Assembly (NCBI GenBank): GCA_003988855.1
Contig: QYAI01000012.1
Location: forward strand, 248,001 to 312,000
Source of the DNA: Arachnopeziza araneosa
Lineage: Eukaryota; Ascomycota; Leotiomycetes; Helotiales; Arachnopezizaceae
Length of the DNA stretch: 64,000 nucleotides
Reading direction: 5' to 3'
In this document: piece by piece, positions 1 through 11,748 of the stretch
How positions within the stretch are numbered: the stretch's first letter is position 1
Layout: each line of letters starts with the position of its first letter
Position numbers and translations under genes: made by a program
The notes under the pieces: generated by a model
What the model was told of the DNA's origin: nothing
The model's database searches: none
Seen by the model: only the letters and a program-made list of their open reading frames with translations

Positions 1-997
1 TGGATCATTATTCGGTCCTACTGCATAATAAGTAACGGGGTTTGGATATCCCAGAGCAAGCGCATATTGGGTATCCAGGTTTCCTTCTAGGACCGGGTTG
101 TTGGGGTTATTCGTTGCTCCACTGATGCTTCCACTCTTGAAATTTGCGCCCCGAGCTTTTGCGTAGTATTCGTTGATGAATGTAGTAGCATCTGATTTGC
201 TTGCAGAATAATTAATCAACCCAACAACAGCGAGTGAAGCGTTGCCCTTGCTACTATAATCGACGTTGTAGTAGCTTAGAATGCAAGACGGTGTGATGTT
301 GTTTGGGTCGCAACCACTTTGCCTCTTGGCAGGTGTTGAGTCTGAATTTTCCGCTTTTTGGGCTCCCATGTTGCGATGGAAGGCGGTTGTTGGTTGGATA
401 GTATCAATATGTTCATGGAGAATGAGAGGGATGGAGTATTGGCTGGTGCGTGGAACAATCTTTCCAGTAATTGTATCTTGGTAAAGTTTGTACTTCGTTG
501 AAAGCATAGCTTCAATCTTGTTCATTGAAACCGTAATTTCCATCCAGCTTGAATACATTTTAGTAAGTCAAAGTAAGACGATACGCGCCATCTTGATAGC
601 GAAGAGCGTACTCAACAGTAGGTTGTGAGATAGAGCTCTCAGGTATTTCATTGAGCGTGAGCCATGTCTTGACGGTTTCGATAGTCTCCGCAGCTGGGCT
701 TGTATATGCTTCGACTTCTTCTTGGGACAACCATTTGCCATAGTTAGAGCTGTCGGGATTCGAGATGTCCAAAAGCTTAGTTTGGAGCCCAGAAATATTG
801 TTCTGCTTGAGGGCAATCTGCATCTTTATGGAGGTATCTGATTTGGGTAGCCCTTTGGCGGTCCATCCTCGGGGAATAGTGGTATTTTCAAAGAGCCCGA
901 GGGCGTTATAATCAGACGCTCGTGGACCAAGGAGGGGACCAGCATAACAAAGACAAGAGAGGCATGCCACAAAGGCTACTTGAATAAAGAGAATCAT
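1..997 (-). CDS. Sedolisin (S53) serine protease, tripeptidyl-peptidase-like, 5' part only
   Basis: Secreted acid protease of the sedolisin family, cut by the left window edge. The start at 997 gives a hydrophobic signal peptide (MILFIQVAFVACL). A second in-frame ATG at 1075 would put a polar stretch before it and is less likely. Two exons are read: 997-585 and 547-1. The first encodes the pro-kumamolisin activation domain, with SNYGKWLSQEEVEAY matching its conserved SxYGxxLsxeEv core. A KR pair just before QSGCDP is a plausible Kex2 processing site. The mature part reads into VLEGNLDTQYAL, whose Glu and Asp four residues apart fit the catalytic E-x3-D pair of sedolisins. The catalytic Ser and the calcium site would lie beyond the edge. 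The joining intron is only 37 nt, which is unusually short, so a frameshift there cannot be excluded. Confidence 0.85.
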
Positions 998-1087
998 AGT
1001 GATAGAATAGTGACTGGGATTTAGACCAATTTGAAACGAGGACGCTTGCTTGCTTGAGTCAAAAGTTAAGGGCATGCTCGCACTCTT

Positions 1088-1095
1088 TATTTATA
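1088..1095 (-). promoter_or_regulatory. TATA box of the sedolisin gene
   Basis: The minus strand reads TATAAATA, about 90 bp upstream of the proposed start codon at 997. Motif and distance fit a fungal core promoter. No transcript data are available to confirm it. Confidence 0.5.
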
Positions 1096-3004
1096 TCTGA
1101 ATAGCAGCAAATCCTGTCTCTCTCTCTTCTCGCACGCTGGACGTTCTTCTTCGTGTTAGACCTAACCACTAAACTCATCAGGTTGCGCAAGGAATCTTTC
1201 ATAGCTGCAGATCGTAACGCTCCAATCTCCAAGTCAATTGGTGAGGTATATTTCCTTGGACCCGATCTTGAGGTATCTTGAGAAAACCAACTGCCTCATA
1301 GAGGTAAGGTGATGCGGGACAGTTGACAGAAGAAACAAGGAGCAGAATTAAGGCTCGAATAATTTTACCTCTCAGGTCTCATGATATATTGAAAGGAGGT
1401 AGGAGCTTTCAGCCAAGAATGAGATGATGGTAGGGTGTAAAGATACAACACCAAAAACAAAGACGTTCAGATCAAAAGCAGGAAACGCGTACCGCCCATG
1501 GCCATTCTCAAGTTGTATCTTCGCGCATGAATAGCGTGATTATCGCAATACTGCTAGGACCTTCACGGAAGGTGCGATGATAGAGCCAGCAAGAATCTAC
1601 GAATGATTCCCTTGAGATCTAACAAGATTGAATCCCACGGATACCGACGGCAGTGATCCGAAGACCCCAGACGTCAGCATGGTTTCCATGCGAGTGTAGA
1701 ATATGGCTGCTGATCCTATTCACATCAGCTATATCTCTTGGGTTTCGCACACTACTGCAAGACTCCTCTCAATTTCACATTCATCAGTCTGGAAAAGGAA
1801 GGAAGATAACTTGCACGAAGGATTAAGCCTTAGCGACCAGGTAGAGGAGGAGTTGGATTAAGCTTGTTCTTAGCCAGACCAGCCAGGGTTCGATCTGCAT
1901 TGCGAGAAATAGACGTCCATGCGAAGCCGTCTACGGCAATCACGCTGCCGGCAAATCTCGATAAGCAATCAAGGTAGACCCGTTGGTTGAACATGGGGTA
2001 TATCTCATAACTTCAGATATCATTCGAACACATAGTTGTTCAGTATTAGAACCAGGTGCTCTATGAAATGGAGATTTAGTCGCTTGAGAAGTAAGCCTAT
2101 CATTTGCCGAAAGTTTCGCGTTGGTGAAACCAAATACAGAGGCAGGATACGGATAACCTCGAGTACTTGAACAAAGTCTCGCTGCGCGTACTCGGTATAG
2201 CTGGGTAGGAGTACGAGCCGACTCGACCCGTCCCGTCCATCCAGCACAGCGGCTCAGCCGACGTGGACCAAACGTGATTGAGTAGGATTCTGTGATAAGC
2301 TCGAAAATGCAATTTTAGGAGAGAGAGGCACCATGCTTGACACTAAAACATGTTGTAGTATGAAGAGACTAGAAAATGCTTTCGTTCTGGTTATGCTGCA
2401 TGATAAGAATTGATTCGCTCCCCAGCCAGGTCAAATATGATTACTAGAACGGGAATGTTGCTGCTCAATATCAAGATATAATATCTAACCACGAGCAAAA
2501 CTCAGAGCACTCATAGTCCTGTATACAATGTCCATTGTGAAGGGAAAAGACGTTACAAAACGGTGCTTTCTTCTCCTTCCTGAAGGAGCACCAATGCTTC
2601 TGAATGATCTTGATACCAACAATATACTTTTACCTCTAGCCGAACGGCTAGAAGTACCTCCTTATCATGCTTTCTAAGAAGAGGGATGATCAGATCCCAC
2701 GCATCCTACTGACAGGAACATCCAAATGCAGAGAATGAAGCAAAAAGTTGTCCAACAAAGCAGACAAAATGTCACACCGACAGTGTGTCAATGAGAAATT
2801 AGAAAATCTGTGCAATGAGATAGGATTGAAAACGTACTTGCACCAGAAAGGAAGGCTTTAACCTGAATATTGCAGAATCCAAAGCTTGGGACGAAGGATC
2901 AGGGCGATCGTCTCGACCACCGAATCATCGAAGGAGAACAACATGAAATGGAACCATCAATGCAGAGCGATCTATACAGGGTATCTAAGCCACAAAATAT
3001 ACGT
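1096..3004. other. Gene-poor intergenic stretch, about 1.9 kb
   Basis: No reading frame here has a recognisable domain, consistent codon use or believable splice sites. The longest open stretches (about 65-75 codons, 2020-2312 minus and 2870-3083 plus) look like chance frames. The left end carries the sedolisin promoter, and the right end must hold the 3' UTR of the DMT gene. I see no terminal repeats or transposase remnants. Confidence 0.5.
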
Positions 3005-4206
3005 CTATACCCTCCTTCTTTCACTACTCTTCCTTACCTCTTCATCTTCATCCAACCCTAGATCTAAAATATCTTCATCGTGATCGGTTCTCTTGTCAAC
3101 CTCACCTTCCACATCTGTATCTAACTCCAGCTCTTCGCCCTGCAGCAGATTTTCTTCTTCAGCACCACTAATTCCACTAGTATGTTCGACATCAGCTCCC
3201 CCGTCCTTCCCCTCACCCTCTTCCCTCCTCCCAATTATGACATTCCCAGCCACGAGCAACGCCGCGCCGACGAACCACAAGGGTGGCAGATTCTCACTGA
3301 AGATCATCCATCCGAGCACGGCAGTAAGCATGAAGTTTGCTGATGTGTTAAGGATGGAGACTTGGGTTGTGGAAGTCCCACGTGCCAGAGCTTTTGTGAA
3401 AAGCGTCCACATTATGCCATTGAATATAAGATTTAAACCGAAAAATATCTAGAGCAAAATTAGCAAGAGTGAAGGATCTTGCAGAAGCAATGTACGATTC
3501 CATCCTTGCGCAGAATGCAGGGACGTAATAAAGGAGTTCCTGCCGTTACACTACCTTTCAGGGAACTGAGAGGGGAAACATACAGCTCGAACAACCACTT
3601 CTACACCTCCTTCTACATTTGATAATCCGATGAGATTCGCAATTCCCGTAGCAAAGTTCGTTGTAAGTTCGGTCGTCGTTCTAGAAGCAATGCAACGTTA
3701 GCCACAAGATCCAGCCGTGAAATGCTGCCATCCGCCAGCTCTATAGAACTGATCGGTCTCTGCCAATCTCCCAACCGAAAACCCGTAGTTATCCGACTCG
3801 ATATCCTACACTAAAGCATGAAGCATCCTCATAAACTCCGAGAAGTATGACCCCCAATCCGAGCTTCAAGCAGAGGGCAGGGAGAAGGAACAATCACGTA
3901 CAACTTGGCAAACACGCCATTGAAAGCAGCGCATCCTCCACTAGCGAGAGCCAGCACAATCCACTGACTCTTCCTGCTCAGGTTCTCCATCTCTGCCTCC
4001 TCGTTGCCCGCGAATTTCTTGGGCGAGGAAGTCAGATGGGTGGAGGGTGCCGATGGTTGTTGAGATAAGCTCTTGCCAGCCCTGCGGACTAAATGTGGAT
4101 CATTTGAGCCTGTGGGATGGACCGCAGTGCTTAGTCCGCTCTGGGATAAAGAAGGAGTTGTGTTGGTTGCTGGCTGGGCCTCTTTCTGGCTTCTTTGGCG
4201 GTTCAT
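3005..4206 (-). CDS. DMT/EamA-type small transporter-like membrane protein (TMEM42-like)
   Basis: Three exons, 4206-3902, 3680-3584 and 3448-3005, join in frame to 281 residues. After a polar N-terminus of about 80 residues come four hydrophobic segments. Recognisable pieces are QWIVLALASGGCAAFNGVFA, TNFATGIANLIGLSNVEGG, FFGLNLIFNGIMWTLFTKAL and LTAVLGWMIFSENLPPLWF followed by GAALLVAGNVIIGRR. This is the half-size (four-helix) drug/metabolite transporter layout of the TMEM42 family. The C-terminal 60 or so residues are strongly acidic and would be cytosolic or lumenal tail. The substrate is unknown. The 221 nt first intron is rather long, but the joined codons (FAKL-TTTELTTNFA) read naturally. 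It lies tandem with the multicopper oxidase fusion gene and has no visible functional link to it. Confidence 0.8.
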
Positions 4207-4858
4207 GTTTCTTGTTTAGGATGTCGGCTGTAACGGAGATAAATGCGGGAAGCTTGATACCGATTTGAAGGGATTTAAATAACCGCGTTGAAATTCTTCC
4301 TATCTGGATTTCAGATACTCACCTTATTTAATACTAATAATGAACAACCTAAATTCTCATTCGATTCATGACAGACAACCCTAACCAGCGGGCAAGTCTT
4401 ACGAGCTCAAATAATTAAACGAACATGGAGAGTGCTTAGTAGCAGTGAATGGTTCTCTGCAGTCTTCAATTCTAGAAGTGGAAAGGGAACTACCAGTCAA
4501 TGAGAATGAAAGCAGAAAGAGATAAAATGGAAAAAAAATGCACGAATGTTTGACAGAATCACCATATAATCTAAACGGAAACGTGTTTTACATCGCCCCT
4601 ATGTAAATAGGATAGAACACCACCCTAGCTTTCTTGATCTAACAGGAGAAACAGAGTACAAATTCATATATATAAACATTCACTTCTGTCATTCAAGATC
4701 ACCGTGAGCCTCACATAGTCACGAGCGAGAGTAAGTCAAGATCATGTTATTCATGAACTATCTTCCATTATAGGATGTGTACGGAAGTTTCGCCAGTATC
4801 TAGTTCTACCACACTGAAAAAGGATGCCGCATCAGACATTACATTCGCCAGACCCTTT
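4207..4858. other. Intergenic: promoter of the DMT gene and 3' UTR of the oxidase fusion gene
   Basis: 652 bp between two genes on the minus strand. It is AT-rich, with short A runs near 4530. No coding signal was seen. Confidence 0.5.
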
Positions 4859-7800
4859 CTACACCAATTCTTGCTCTGCTGGCTCCTCACGATTTTCTGA
4901 CGGAGGAATAGTAAGAGCACTACAGGCCACAATTAGTAAGCTTTCTCATCATCAAGTCGAGAATGAGCAAGTGAAACATACCCCCAATTATTCATTTCTG
5001 TCTCATTGTTTGCGCCGGTCATATCTAGCCAATCATCCATGTTTCCCGCAGCATTGCCTTGAAGTGGGATATTTTGCTGATCGCATACATCCCGATGGCT
5101 CACTGGAATATATGGCTTCTGCGCAGCCAATTCCGTCGGTGCTTCAATAAATGTTGTAATCATCCCATCAACCACATGCCACTCTGTATGGCAATGGAAT
5201 AACTGAATGCCTGGATTATCTGCGACGAATCGAATCGTTGCTGTACCTTGTGCGTAGACTGTTATCACGTCACGCTTCAGAGGGAAAATAGGCGTGTTGT
5301 ATAACCCGGGAAATAGGTCACCGCCATCTGAACGATAAATGACTTGGAAAGCATGTCCATGTAAATGGAATGGATGAGCACGGTCGTCATGATTGGTGAT
5401 CTGAATCTCAATGATAGCGCCATACGGAAGAATGATGGGGTTCGATCCGGTGCCGTAGATTGCAGGGTCGTTTTGGTACTTGTGCGGTGCAGTAAGGACA
5501 CTGTACAGAGTTGGAACCTTTGGATTCACATAAGTCACACCGTTTAGGAACCCGCGTGTGATTCCGTTCTCGTCAGTGCCAAAATCTGCTGCCATATAGA
5601 TTCTAGGAATAGATCAATCTCTCACTCGAGCAATAATGGCTTGAAAATTACTTACGTCTTGGAAGGAGGGTCCAGAGGCGGTTGTTGATCCAAAGGAACA
5701 AGTACCGTGTCATCAAAGGGTTTGGGTTCTAGAATGAAGGAAGCCGGGCGAGAATTTGAGGGGTCATAGACAAGTGACCCCGATACCTTTAAACAGTCAG
5801 CAGGAAGATATGGTTCATGTTATAAAAAGAAGCACTTACAGCGATTTCAGCAGGTGGATTGCTGTCATAAAACATCTTGACATCCATGATAGCAACAATG
5901 GCGTAATTTCGACTGTCATCCTTCTTCGATTTGACAATGACGCTGTATCGTTGGGCGACAGCGATGAAAAGCTGTTGAGTTTCATAAGGCTGAACATATT
6001 GCCCGTCAACTTCGATAACAGTCATTGTATGTTGATCGAACTGCAAGTATTGACCAGCCCCAGCCCCAATGTTGATAATGCGGAACAAATTCGTTTGCCC
6101 AGGTGTCATGGTCAAGCTGGTATTTTGACCATCATTCATGAGATTAGAATCCGGTACTGGCTCAGCCCCTCCATGGTTGTTCGTGTTATCAACTGATTGG
6201 TAGTAATTAATCAAATATGGCGCTTCTTCGTGATAATGATCCGACAGAGTTAGAGTGACGTCTTGGTCAACTTCACCATAAGGTGGTGATGGGTCTTTGA
6301 TGATCAGAGCACCTCTCAGACCGTCAATATATTGGCCGCCATGATGGCTATGATACCAATACGTGCCGATCTGTGTCGCTGTGAACTCGTATGTGAAGAA
6401 GTTACCCGGAAGGATGGGGCATTGTGTAGCAAATGTTGGTCCATCGTCAAAAGTGGTGTTTCTCTGGAAGAGACCATGGAAATGAATTGACGTACTCTCG
6501 TTTCCAAGCCCATTGTAAATATTGAGAACCAAAGTATCACCATAATTCAACACGATTTGTGGGTTGGGCCACTGTCCATTTATGCTGATCATTGGGCGCA
6601 TGTGTCCATCGGGAGCTGCATTTACCCATCCAAGGTTCCAGTCGATCACTATGCGGTCTCCCACAGGTGGCGATGGTGTGGCGTATGCTAGTGATGATAA
6701 TTTAGTGCTCGAGGTGGGCGTGGATGTGCTTTGAATGGTAGTCGATGTGCTGAATTCAGAACTTAAAGCCTCAAATGTGGAACTTGGAAGACTTGGGCTG
6801 AGACTGGACGAGGTAGGCTTGGCAATCGATGAGCTATGTTCAACTTTTGGCTGCCTCCGTTTAGAAAGCTGTGGGCTGGCGGGAGATACTGCAGCACCTA
6901 TTGCTAGGATCTGGTTTTGCTCCGATGTGTAGACTCTACCATTGCCAAACGAAGGCCTTTGGAACTTGTTCAGGCGACCAGTCAAAGGGAACTTGTAAGG
7001 TTCAAGAACACCATTGACGGGGACCGCATGGTAGGCAACAACACCTTGATTGATATCGGAAAGCCACACCTAAGGAAAGGATATTAGTTCAGCGGAAGAT
7101 ATTCAGTCGATCAGAGATAACTCACAATGCCAGTTCCAGGTTTTCCGTTGAGACTAGTAACTCTGGGTGCGCCTCTTCCAGCAAATGTCATGGAGGACTT
7201 TCCAGCGAAGGTAAAGTAGGGACGACCATTAGACATGCCGAACTTGTAGGCGTAAAGGCTATCGTCAGTGGGAACAAAACTGCGCATAAATCAGGATACT
7301 TTCAATCACAGGAAACTTGAAAGTGCCTACTAGATATAACCACCTTCAAGCGGGTAACTTGCAACTCCGCTGAAGAATGAAGCTCCATTTGGCGAGATTA
7401 TTTGCAGCACTGTCACTGGTTAGAGAGATTTTGGGGAAGACAATGTTTTAAGACTCACCACCATCCGTTTCATGGGGTCCTAAATCCAGTCAGCGAACAA
7501 ATGGAGAGAATCAAGAAAAGACCCGCTTACCATTTTTGAAGCCTCCAAGATTATCCGCATCCATGATGAAGATCTAAATTTGCTCCGTTAGTGTTATTCG
7601 TTACACACAGTTGGATTTGACTACATACCGTGCCCTTCTTGCCTGCAGCAACAGCAATGCGGTTAATACCCCCACCGGAGAAGGGCTCAGCATTGAGTAA
7701 CGCCACACCTGAAGAGCCGACATCTCTGTCTGCTCCATTAAGATGGTCATAATCGGTGGGACAGAACCAATCTAGTTGTTTGAGCGTGCCGGAGTTTGGA

Positions 7801-8956
7801 TCGACAGCATAACTTGCGACGGAGTTCTCGAGAGTGCTGAGGTATGTTTTCCCGCTTACAGGAGCTCCTGTATCACCAAGTAATTGTCCCCTTCCTTGGC
7901 CGTTACTAGCAAGGGATGGTTAGATAATTGAATAGCAATATTCTAGGGATTGCAGAAAATCCATACCCAGTGGCGAAAAAGACACGGTTTTTGGAAGCAT
8001 CAATGGCTAAACCAAATCCTGCTTGCCAGATGGCAGATTTTCCATTCCTCTGAGTGAAGATATCGAGAGCCTGTGGGTCAGGGGCACCTGAAAAGGTTAG
8101 CAAAAATAGATGAACAAAAGGACAGAGCATCACATACCAGGTGAGGCCACCATAGCCTGGATATCCGTGATTCCAACGCCTGGTGTTTTGCTAGCTGTAA
8201 CGAGATAGCCTGTGAAATTGAAGTTGTCACAATGACTTCCAAAGCCAGTCACAATCGTATTCCCAAGCATAGCGAGACCAGGTCGCTGATTGAGTGTGCC
8301 ACTGATGATATACCGAGAGCGGTCATTGTAGGCATTGAGCCCGTCAATGCTAATAGGAAATCCAGGAGCGTCCGCGAGATTCGAAACTCTCACAGCATAG
8401 AGCTTCCAATTACCTGTGTAAACTGTCAGTAATCCAAAGTAGGTTGTTGAAGATCGACAAGATGCTCCAAAGCCTTTAGATATGACTTACCATTAGCAAC
8501 GCCTCGGCCACCATTCCTGTAGCTCTTTGACCAGAAGTACATGAGATCCGTTTTTGTATCAATGATGGGAGTTCCGATGATACCGACAGTGTTGACAATG
8601 TCACCGCAATCGGTATCAGAGGCCTGGAAGGGAGACTCCAATGTGCGAGAGACCAACACCTCGCCAGTCATCCCATCCAATATACGAACGATATTCTGGT
8701 TAGAAACAACATAAACGAGTTCGTTAGGTGCCCCTGCAGGTGTATAGACCAGAGGCTTTGCGTAGAAGTACTCGCCTTGTTTGAAGGTTGTGGTCCAACT
8801 TTTCTCATACTGGCTAAGCTTTGTAGGATCAAAATTATGATTCGATGTATAGCCAGACTGCGGGATATCACCATCTTGAGGAGAATCTGTTGAGCTTAAT
8901 GAGTGGCTGGTGGATAGCAATGTTGCGAGCACAGAAACTACTGATGATAACTTCAT
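4859..8956 (-). CDS. Secreted PQQ-like beta-propeller / multicopper oxidase fusion protein
   Basis: Twelve exons join in frame to 1160 residues: 8956-8491, 8413-8138, 8087-7967, 7905-7629, 7573-7531, 7482-7459, 7409-7331, 7279-7126, 7069-5840, 5786-5656, 5602-4982, 4919-4859. A signal peptide (MKLSSVVSVLATLL) begins the protein. Residues about 30-540 form a quinoprotein-like propeller, with pieces such as VGIIGTPIIDTKTDLMYF, GLAIDASKNRVFFATGNG and GGYIYFVPTDDSLYAYKFG. A Ser/Thr-rich linker follows (about 541-615) with KRR at 550-552. The oxidase has all four copper motifs: HFHG 676-679, HSH 720-722, HPFHLHGH from 1010 and HCHTEWH 1070-1076. It most resembles the Fet3/laccase-like ascomycete group, with a GAEP motif at about 781-784, but there is no C-terminal membrane anchor. 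The last propeller strands and the oxidase start share exon 9, so the fusion does not depend on a splice guess. Substrate is unknown; phenols, ascorbate-like compounds or Fe(II) are all possible. Confidence 0.88.
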
Positions 8957-10029
8957 GATGGCGTGGGGTAACAGATGTTGAAGATTGTCAATTGGATGTT
9001 GTAGGAAAAGGATTCTTGAGCCCTGAGACTGCCTCTTATACAGTTGCGAACCGGAAAACGTGCCTTCCCTTCCGGAAATCGCATGTCCTCCGCAATGGGA
9101 AAGGGCGATTGAGTGTAGGCTGTGCCTGCGTGTGGAACTTCCGAGGATACGACGGCTAAGACCCGGAAACATAGATATATATTAGACCAACATTGGTACA
9201 GTTTTTCCCTTAGATAGCTCTATTGACTCCTAAAATCGCCTTATACACTTGCTTTATCACAAGGACGGAATCTCACTCGAGAATTGTATCTCCTCAAGAA
9301 TATCAGCGGCTGCTCCCGTAGCAACTGTATTTCAGCCGAGCCGGATGGGCCATAACAAGTGTTAAAAATCCAAAGATTATGTGTCGTAAAAACGCTGGAT
9401 ACTATAGTGAGAAAATATACTATCTAACGGGGAATTCTGAATACGGCCATAGGGCCTTTAAAAGTAGGTTCTAAAAAGCATTGTATTCCGTACCTACCAC
9501 CATTTATTACATTTCAATGATTTGAAAGGTAAATTACCCTTTTGTTTAAGGAACTTAGAAAGAAAGACAAATAATTAGAATCGTCAAATTGAAGATGTTA
9601 ATTCCAAATATCAATATGCTTTCTTGGCTTTGTAACACGGCAGAATAAATGAATAAGATATAAGAAAGAGGCTTTCTTTTGGTTGGGATACTTCTTCGTC
9701 TCGCTAAATAATCATTTTCTCTTAAAAACGATCCTTGGATGACATACCGCATGCACTATCTGCTCAATCACGAGCTTCACGAGAATCATCTCGAGGATAG
9801 CTAGCATAATTCCTAAGGTTTCCTATTTAGGCTATCTCAACGCCAAAACCCATAAAGAACGCCTCAGATTCATCCACTGACTCAAGACCATGTTTGCAAA
9901 GAAGAAAATTACTTCTTTAGAAGAGAATTCGGGAGACGTGGAAAACTTTATGTATTCACTTCAGCGCTTCCACTGATGGAATCCGCACCAATGCCAAATG
10001 CCAGATCACATCACGGGTTGTTCTCGATC
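8957..10029. other. Intergenic, about 1.1 kb: promoter of the fusion gene and 3' side of TOA2
   Basis: The stretch next to 8957 is the upstream region of the oxidase fusion gene. A TATATAT element lies near 9174-9182, roughly 220 bp before the start codon. The centre (9400-9700) is AT-rich. No coding frame or repeat was recognised. I looked for the SreA-type site ATC(A/T)GATAA here and did not find an exact copy. Confidence 0.45.
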
Positions 10030-10484
10030 TTACTGAGGATCCCCTGGTCTCTTGCTGTTGCAGCTCACAATTTTGACCTTATCTGCCTGAACCGTTTGGC
10101 TTGAATTCTCCATCTTGAAGGTAACATCCTTGATCAAAAAGGTCCAAACCTCGTCGCAGAATCGATACGTATCGAGGTGACCCTATTACTGTCAGCCTTG
10201 CCCGCCAATCTCTTTTCAGAAGCCGCACCTTGAAGGTTAGCCTCGCCTTCACTTTCTCGGCCAAAACTTCCGTGATGCTCCTGTCAAAGTTCGCCAAGAT
10301 TTTCATCGCAAGTTGCGGCTCGATACGGCGCTCACTGATCAGATCGTCCAGCGTATCCGTGAGCGCCATGCCAATGCTGTTTAGGTCAGTATGCCGTAGC
10401 AAAGAGTGTATAGCAAATGAATTAGGGAGAGCAGTACCTGCTACGGCGATAGAGCTCGTAAAAGGACTGTCCGTTCGCAGCCAT
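10030..10484 (-). CDS. TOA2: Transcription initiation factor IIA small (gamma) subunit
   Basis: Three exons, 10484-10438, 10376-10229 and 10182-10030, give 115 residues, the usual size of TFIIA-gamma. The N-terminus [20 protein letters not shown] and the following [18 protein letters not shown] are the helical TFIIA-gamma signature. The second half ([15 protein letters not shown], then [12 protein letters not shown]) is the beta-barrel part that contacts TBP and DNA. The protein acts in the nucleus with the large TFIIA subunit to stabilise TBP on promoters. It is divergent from VMA16 with 209 bp between start codons, so the two probably share a promoter region. Identification is by near-complete motif match across the whole length. 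Confidence 0.95.
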
Positions 10485-10693
10485 GATGATTTGACTTGAT
10501 GGGTTGCGACGTTGTAGTGAGATAATTGCCTTGATGAGTGAAACGGCGATATCACTATCCAGATGATGAGTCAGCCGCTACCGACAAGCGCGCGTCAAAT
10601 TTGGTGGAGCCTAGGAAGCGATGAGAGCTCGAAGAAGCTTTCCGTGACGACAACCGATAACGCCCAAGCAGCGTGTTCGAACCTGCTGCAAAG
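10485..10693. promoter_or_regulatory. Divergent promoter region of TOA2 and VMA16
   Basis: Only 209 bp separate the two opposed start codons, so both promoters and both 5' UTRs must fit here. I identified no clear TATA box. Confidence 0.55.
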
Positions 10694-11493
10694 ATGAGTC
10701 TCAAGTATGGCCTTGGTGGTGCAACTACCACACTAGCTGTTATCGGAGCCTGTAAGAGGGATGCATTGCTGCTTGAGAATCGAGGACTGACTACTGGCAG
10801 ATATGCTCTTTACTGGAGATGGCGAAGCTTTCAATGTATGTTGAGATGACAGATGTAACGGACACAGCATATTGATGGTAGATCTAGTTCGGCCAATTCC
10901 TAGAGGATGTATCACCGTACGCCTGGGCGGATATGGGCATTGGATTGTGCATAGGTCTATCAGTTGTTGGAGCAGCTTGGTATACACCCACATTGGTTCT
11001 CCAACCCGTTTCTTACAAATCTCAGGGGTATTCTCATTACTGGTTCTTCAATTCTTGGTGGTGGTGTGCGCACCCCTCGAATCGGCACGAAGAACTTAAT
11101 ATCTATCATCTTCTGCGAAGTCGTAGCTATCTACGGCGTTATTATGGCAATCATTTTTTCCTCGAAAATCAACTACATCGACCCCAACGCGTTATACTCT
11201 GGCAGCAATTACTATACTGGATATGCTCTCTTCTGGGCTGGATTAACTGTGGGGATGTGTGATCTGGTCTGTGGTGTAAGCGTGGGTATTGTTGGTAGTG
11301 GTGCGGCGTTAGCCGATGCTGCTGATCCAAGCTTGTAGGTTTAGGATGGGTTTGAATTGTTGGGGTATATGCTGATTAAGCCGTCAGATTCGTCAAGGTC
11401 TTAGTCGTCGAAATCTTTGCCTCTGTGCTCGGCCTGTTTGGCTTGATCATCGGATTACTCGTTGCAAGCAAAGCAGCGGAACTAGGCAGTTGA
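10694..11493 (+). CDS. VMA16: V-type H+-ATPase subunit c'' (proteolipid)
   Basis: Five exons, 10694-10751, 10801-10835, 10888-10979, 11026-11334 and 11388-11493, join to 199 residues. The protein is almost entirely membrane helices, as expected for the V0 rotor ring of the vacuolar proton pump. Diagnostic segments are [60 protein letters not shown] and [19 protein letters not shown]. The Glu in FCEVVAIYG corresponds to the proton-carrying glutamate of the c'' family. Length is close to other filamentous fungal c'' subunits and slightly shorter than yeast Vma16. The second exon is only 35 nt. The shift between frames at each intron is resolved by consensus GT-AG sites, and no other reading keeps all helices intact. 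Confidence 0.95.
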
Positions 11494-11748
11494 AGGACGA
11501 TTATACGACAGACGAGAAAGAAGGGTATTGAGGAGGAGTAGTGTATGTGTAGGCAGCCCCAAGAAGTGGCATGGCGTTATGGTAGATGTGTAATTTTGAG
11601 TTATGGAGCTGCACCGGGACATTGTAAATGGTTCTTCAGGCTCTACCCTTTGAAAGTGCAAAGTTGATCAGCTGAACTCGCCTCCAACAGGGCGTAGAAT
11701 TGCTCTAGTTCATTGAAAATTTGAATTGAGTTATGTTCATTCAAAATT

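Noticed and set aside
4859..8956. Two separate adjacent genes (quinoprotein and laccase) instead of a fusion
   Set aside because: Propeller end and oxidase start lie in one uninterrupted exon with no stop. No second signal peptide or promoter-like gap occurs before the oxidase.
10655..10695. tRNA-like T-arm (TTCGAAC) near 10676
   Set aside because: The flanking bases do not pair as a T stem, and no D or anticodon arm is found. It lies in the VMA16 5' region.
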